Shown here piece after piece: positions 60,299 to 64,000 of a stretch of DNA of 64,000 nucleotides (position 1 is the first letter of the stretch; each line of letters starts with the position of its first letter). Under the pieces are notes generated by a model, which saw only the letters and a program-made list of their open reading frames with translations, was not told the origin of the DNA and searched no databases. The translations under genes were made by a program, and so were the position numbers. Source of the stretch: Myxocyprinus asiaticus (lineage: Eukaryota > Chordata > Actinopteri > Cypriniformes > Catostomidae). The stretch covers positions 24,898,931 to 24,962,930 of the forward strand of contig NC_059372.1 of the NCBI RefSeq assembly GCF_019703515.2, given 5' to 3'.

Positions 60299-61548
60299 CT
60301 GAGGTAGAAAAGACATAACTGGTAAAGAACAAATGCAGAACATAATTTACACTTTTCAAGACTGGATGAATTTTTACACTGTGAGCTGTGGAACAATGTT
60401 ATCCAAGTTTATGATGTATTATAATTGGCTGGTCTGTTGGTATGATTGCTACACACTGGTTAGGTTGAGTTCTTTAAGGAGTTTAGTGAATAAAGTATTT
60501 CCTTATCATTGTACAAGGTTTTTGGGGGAGCGAGTGAGAGTGATTGAGGACAGGGTCAGGCTGTAGGTTGGTTAACTCTCCGGCTATTAGATCCATCACT
60601 CAACAAGGTCAGCAAGAGGTAATGAACACAAGCAGCCCTAGCCCTCCCCATCCTGTCAATCTCCATTTACCTCATAAACAAACATACACACATAAAACAG
60701 CCAAATGCTCTGCATGGCCTCTGAGGAACCCTTCATTTTTATGGCAATTTTCAAGGCTTCTCAAGGATGTGCTGCATTCAGATAGGGAGTGTATAAGTGT
60801 ATGGGCAAATCTCACACTAACTATCAACAATATGTCTAGGTTATATTTCAATCCAAAATCTAAAGAAAAAATGAGTAAAAAAAATAATTGTTTCTTAAAG
60901 AAAATGAAGCCTATTTTTAACAATTATCAATTATTTCCCCACCCCATCCACGCTGCCCCAATTTTATAATCAGAGAAAATATTATTCTTATTACTGTAAT
61001 GGGGGAAAAAGATAAAGGGGGCAATTCACTAAGAATGAAAAGAGCACAACAGTATCCGCCCACCTATTCAGCCATATGAGTTTCGGAAATATTTTTCCCA
61101 TTCTTTTTTATTTTTTTTTATTTATTTTTTTTGTCATAGGCTTTTCATAAAATCCTTCATAAAAGAGTTGTGCTGAGCCATGAACCAAACAAACCAGCTC
61201 AGAAGTGAATCACAACATTACAAACTTTGATTTGAAGCAACACAAATTTTTTTGAAAATTGGACAAAAAGATAAAGGTACAAGATTGTGTATTTACCGTC
61301 TTTCATAAGGGCACGAACTACAATCCCATGAAGAATTGTGAATGACGTAATCATATAAAAAACTATGGAAATATAAAAAACTGTTGATTTTAGGTTGTTG
61401 ATTACAGTATAGAAACAATATATATTAAGTTAACGGCAAAATATTCAAATATATACAAATATAAATGTCGTTTCAGGATTTAAGGAGACTAACTCGACTG
61501 CATCAGTTACAATGAGTCATGGAAGTGGGCGATCGCTGCTGGACTTAT
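60299..61548 (-). other. dhrs3 intron 1, 3' part (no gene seen)
   Basis: No exon found. It contains a candidate DR5 element at 60606-60622. Confidence 0.5.
60606..60622 (+). promoter_or_regulatory. DR5-type candidate retinoic acid response element
   Basis: AGGTCA, five bases, AGGTAA. The first half-site is perfect and the second has one mismatch to RGKTCA. DHRS3 is a known retinoic-acid-induced gene, which makes the site worth noting; function is not shown. Confidence 0.35.
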
Positions 61549-61981
61549 GTTATTTATTTATTTTATCCCCTTTTCTCCCCAATTTGGAACGCCAAATTAG
61601 TAGGTCCTTGTGGTGGTGCAGTTACTCACCTCAATCCGGGTGGCGGAGGACAAGTCCCAGTTGCCTCTGCGTCTGAGACAGTCAATCCACGCATCTTATC
61701 ACGTGGCTCGTTGTGCATGTCACCGCGGAGACTCCCAGCATGTGGAGACTCATGCTACTCTCCGCGATCCACACACAACTTACCACGCGCCCCACTGAAA
61801 GTGAGAATCACTAATCGTTACCACGAGGAGGTTACCCCATGTGACTCTACCCTCCCTAGCAACTGGGCCAATTTAGTTGCTTAGGAGACCTGGCTGGAGT
61901 CTCTCAGCACACCCTGGATTCAATCTCGCGAATCCAGGGGTGGTAGTCAGTGTCAATACTCGCTGGGCTACCCAGGCCTCC
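61549..61981 (-). repeat. tRNA-derived SINE, copy 5 (antisense, near full length)
   Basis: On -, head GCCTGGGTAGCCCAGCGAGT, B-box region GGATTCGCGAGATTGAATCC, body as in copies 3 and 4, and tail TCCAAATTGGGGAGAAAAGG. It lies in dhrs3 intron 1 in the same orientation as the gene. Confidence 0.92.
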
Positions 61982-62765
61982 CTGCTGGACTTGTTTGGCA
62001 GGCTTTGTTGGCCACGGTTCTCTGATCGGTGGATCTTTTTCTGCTGGATCATGGGTAGTGTAGTTGTTCACCAGGAATTCCGCTATAAAACACGATTTTT
62101 AAACAATGAAGTTGAAATAATGCGGACTGATGGCTTCAACAAAGGCACATAGCATCAATGAACATCCTTGGAGCTCACAGTAGGTCTATACCTATAGGTC
62201 TGTCTTTAAAGGTTTATAAGTTATCATTGAAAATCAGTTAGTCTATGGAAAAAACCAGACTGTAGCGCTCTATTGTGCCCTATAAAAGTGCTGTCTGCAC
62301 TGGTTTAGAGCCCGATTCGCTAAAGAAATTATGTCAGGTTATAACACTCTTCTCCATTATTTGATCATTATTTTTTGAATTACTGCTGATATGATCAATA
62401 GAAATTGTACACTAACAACTCTTTTAAATAAACAATATTTTAATAGCGTGATCTAAATTGCGCCAGGCATTTTTTGTAAATGAAACGTAATCTATAATGA
62501 GCTTAATTTACATAGAAAGGAGGCATGTTTTTGTGGAAATGAATGACTTAATTGAAATACTCAAGACGCAGCACAATTTCAGCGCTGATTGCATTGGTTA
62601 AACTAGACTGAGGGTGGTTAGTGAATAAGATGCAGGTTTTTGCGCTGAAATACCACGCTCAAATGTGGTGCAACTGTTTAGTAAATTCATCCTATAATAG
62701 TTCAAAGGTAAAGTATTTATACATCATTGTTGTATTTGTCAAACTGCGTTTAATTTATGCTGATT
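61982..62765 (-). other. dhrs3 intron 1, middle (no gene seen)
   Basis: 784 bp with no recognised repeat or exon. Confidence 0.5.
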
Positions 62766-63179
62766 TTAAGGGAATGTCAATAAAAGTTTAGCTCAACTGA
62801 CAGCATTTGTGGCATAATGTTGAAAACCACAAAAACTATTTTCGACTATTTCTTACTGTTAAAGTAAGGTGCTTAAAATGGAAGTAAATGGGCCAGTCCA
62901 TAAATGGTAAATACATTGTTTTTAAAGTATAGCCACAAGATGTAAACATTATAAGGTTAACATGATTTTAGTGTGATACAGTGAAACAATGTGAATTTTA
63001 ATGGTTTTGGACTGGCCCCATTCACTTCCATTGTAAGTGTCTTACTGTAACTGCAATTTAAAAAAAAAAAATTTTATAAACAAGGAACACGTTGAAAACA
63101 TTTTCTGTGGTAGTCAAAATAATGCTACAAATACTGTCGATTGAGCTTAACTTATATTGAACCTGGAACATTCCTTTAA
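62766..63179. mobile_element. Fold-back element, second TTAA family
   Basis: TTAA at 62766-62769 and 63176-63179. The arms are inverted: GTTTAGCTCAACTGACAGCA against TACTGTCGATTGAGCTTAAC, and AAGTAAATGGGCCAGTCCA against TGGACTGGCCCCATTCACTT. It is different in sequence from the GGGATAGTTCACC family but built in the same way. Confidence 0.88.
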
Positions 63180-63189
63180 TAATAATTGT

Positions 63190-63400
63190 ATTATAGTTTG
63201 CCATAATACAGTAGAAATTAATAATAAGAATCTAATGAAAAAGATTGTTGAGAATAATCAGAATCACAAAAATGCATTACACTAATGAGAATTTGGGGGT
63301 GAAATGTACTTAACTCTCATGAAAATGTTACAATGCAAAAAATCTTAATGGTCCCAAAAATATGCTTCATTTTTATCTTAAATATGATTTTTATTTTTTT
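63190..63400. repeat. Dispersed repeat shared with 33530-33740
   Basis: See the copy at 33530-33740. Blocks CAATGCAAAAAATCTTAATG and GGTCCCAAAAATATGCTTC are shared, with mismatches. Confidence 0.55.
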
Positions 63401-64000
63401 GAAAGAGAAAATACTAGTTTACCAGTGTGAACTAGGGCAAGCAAGCAACAGATGTGCCTTCTCATGTGCTGAGTGACATACCGCCTGACTCATACCCCGC
63501 CAATGTCACAAACAGCACATGGTGAGTGTCCCGTTATCAGTAAAAGTTCAAGCAACAGAGCCACCGGGAGACATAGGCAGGGGCAACCACACTCCCCCTC
63601 ATTAGTGCTGTTTCACTGGGGTCAGGCATGGGACAAAGCCCAGCTGGGTGTATGGAGGGCTAGCCTCTATTCACCTTTACCTTCTCACCTTTATACCTCA
63701 TGCTTCTGTCATCTATTTACTTTGTAGCCCTTCCTCATTAACCCTTTGTCATTGTATATACAATATTTTGACAAACTGCTATTCTTTGTACTGTTTATAA
63801 ACACATAGACTAATTAAATAGATTTCCAGGAGAAGATTAAGACCGTTTTCCCATGATAACTACATAAAATTCATTCATCTGTTTTTCAAATTTTTAGCCT
63901 AATTCAATCCCTTCACAAAGGATTTTTTTTTTTTTTAAATAATAATAGATTTTTATGATATTATAAGTGAGGGGCTATTCCTAACTTGTGTCTGCATGAG
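63401..64000 (-). other. dhrs3 intron 1, window end (no gene seen)
   Basis: No coding exon of dhrs3 was found here on the - strand, so the first exon must be beyond 64000. Confidence 0.55.

Noticed and set aside
60672..60923. Hydrophobic - strand frame upstream of dhrs3 exon 2, considered as the missing first exon
   Set aside because: It lacks the TGxxxGxG motif and the expected end of exon 1, and has no suitable donor in phase 0.

Overview
The window is vertebrate nuclear DNA from a ray-finned fish, most likely a cypriniform (carp/zebrafish-like). Short coding exons with GT-AG introns are spread through DNA dense in Tc1/mariner remnants, fold-back TTAA elements, tRNA-derived SINEs, an L2-type LINE tail and a Ty3/gypsy retrotransposon. 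The species cannot be named from sequence alone.

Two genes are present, tail to tail. On the + strand, 770-48350 holds the 3' part of vps13d: 46 exons in my numbering, 7,050 coding bases, giving 2,349 residues plus a stop. The phases of all 46 exons agree and no frame is broken. Identification rests on a UBA domain embedded in a VPS13 protein (exons 11-12), which marks VPS13D, followed by the VPS13 adaptor-binding/SHR-BD region and the conserved VPS13 C-terminus. Upstream exons lie before position 1. On the - strand, 60298-56079 holds the last five coding exons of dhrs3 (237 residues plus stop), a short-chain dehydrogenase/reductase that reduces all-trans-retinal. Its first coding exon, with the N-terminal anchor and the TGxxxGxG motif, lies beyond 64000. 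VPS13D and DHRS3 are also neighbours in the human genome (1p36), so the linkage supports both calls. The products act separately: lipid transfer at organelle contacts, and retinoid metabolism.

Layout: 1-7700, dense vps13d exons with four fold-back MITEs; 8500-17725, exons with Tc1 remnants, a palindromic element and an old V-SINE; 17726-26939, a 9.2 kb intron packed with two SINEs, Tc1 copies and a degraded gypsy element; 26940-32167, exons and an L2 LINE tail; 32168-39323, a 7.2 kb intron with a Tc1 element and a TIR element; 39324-48350, the last exons, with a roughly 79-bp tandem array in the final intron; 48351-56078, intergenic; 56079-60298, dhrs3 exons; 60299-64000, dhrs3 intron 1.

Most notable points: a gypsy-like element whose integrase GPY/F module lies before reverse transcriptase (Gmr1-like order); the tandem array carrying a palindromic GAACCGGTTC core in many units and itself interrupted by a TIR-bounded insertion; a CTCF-like motif carried by a fold-back MITE family; and a candidate retinoic-acid response element in dhrs3 intron 1. 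I see no undescribed protein-coding system.
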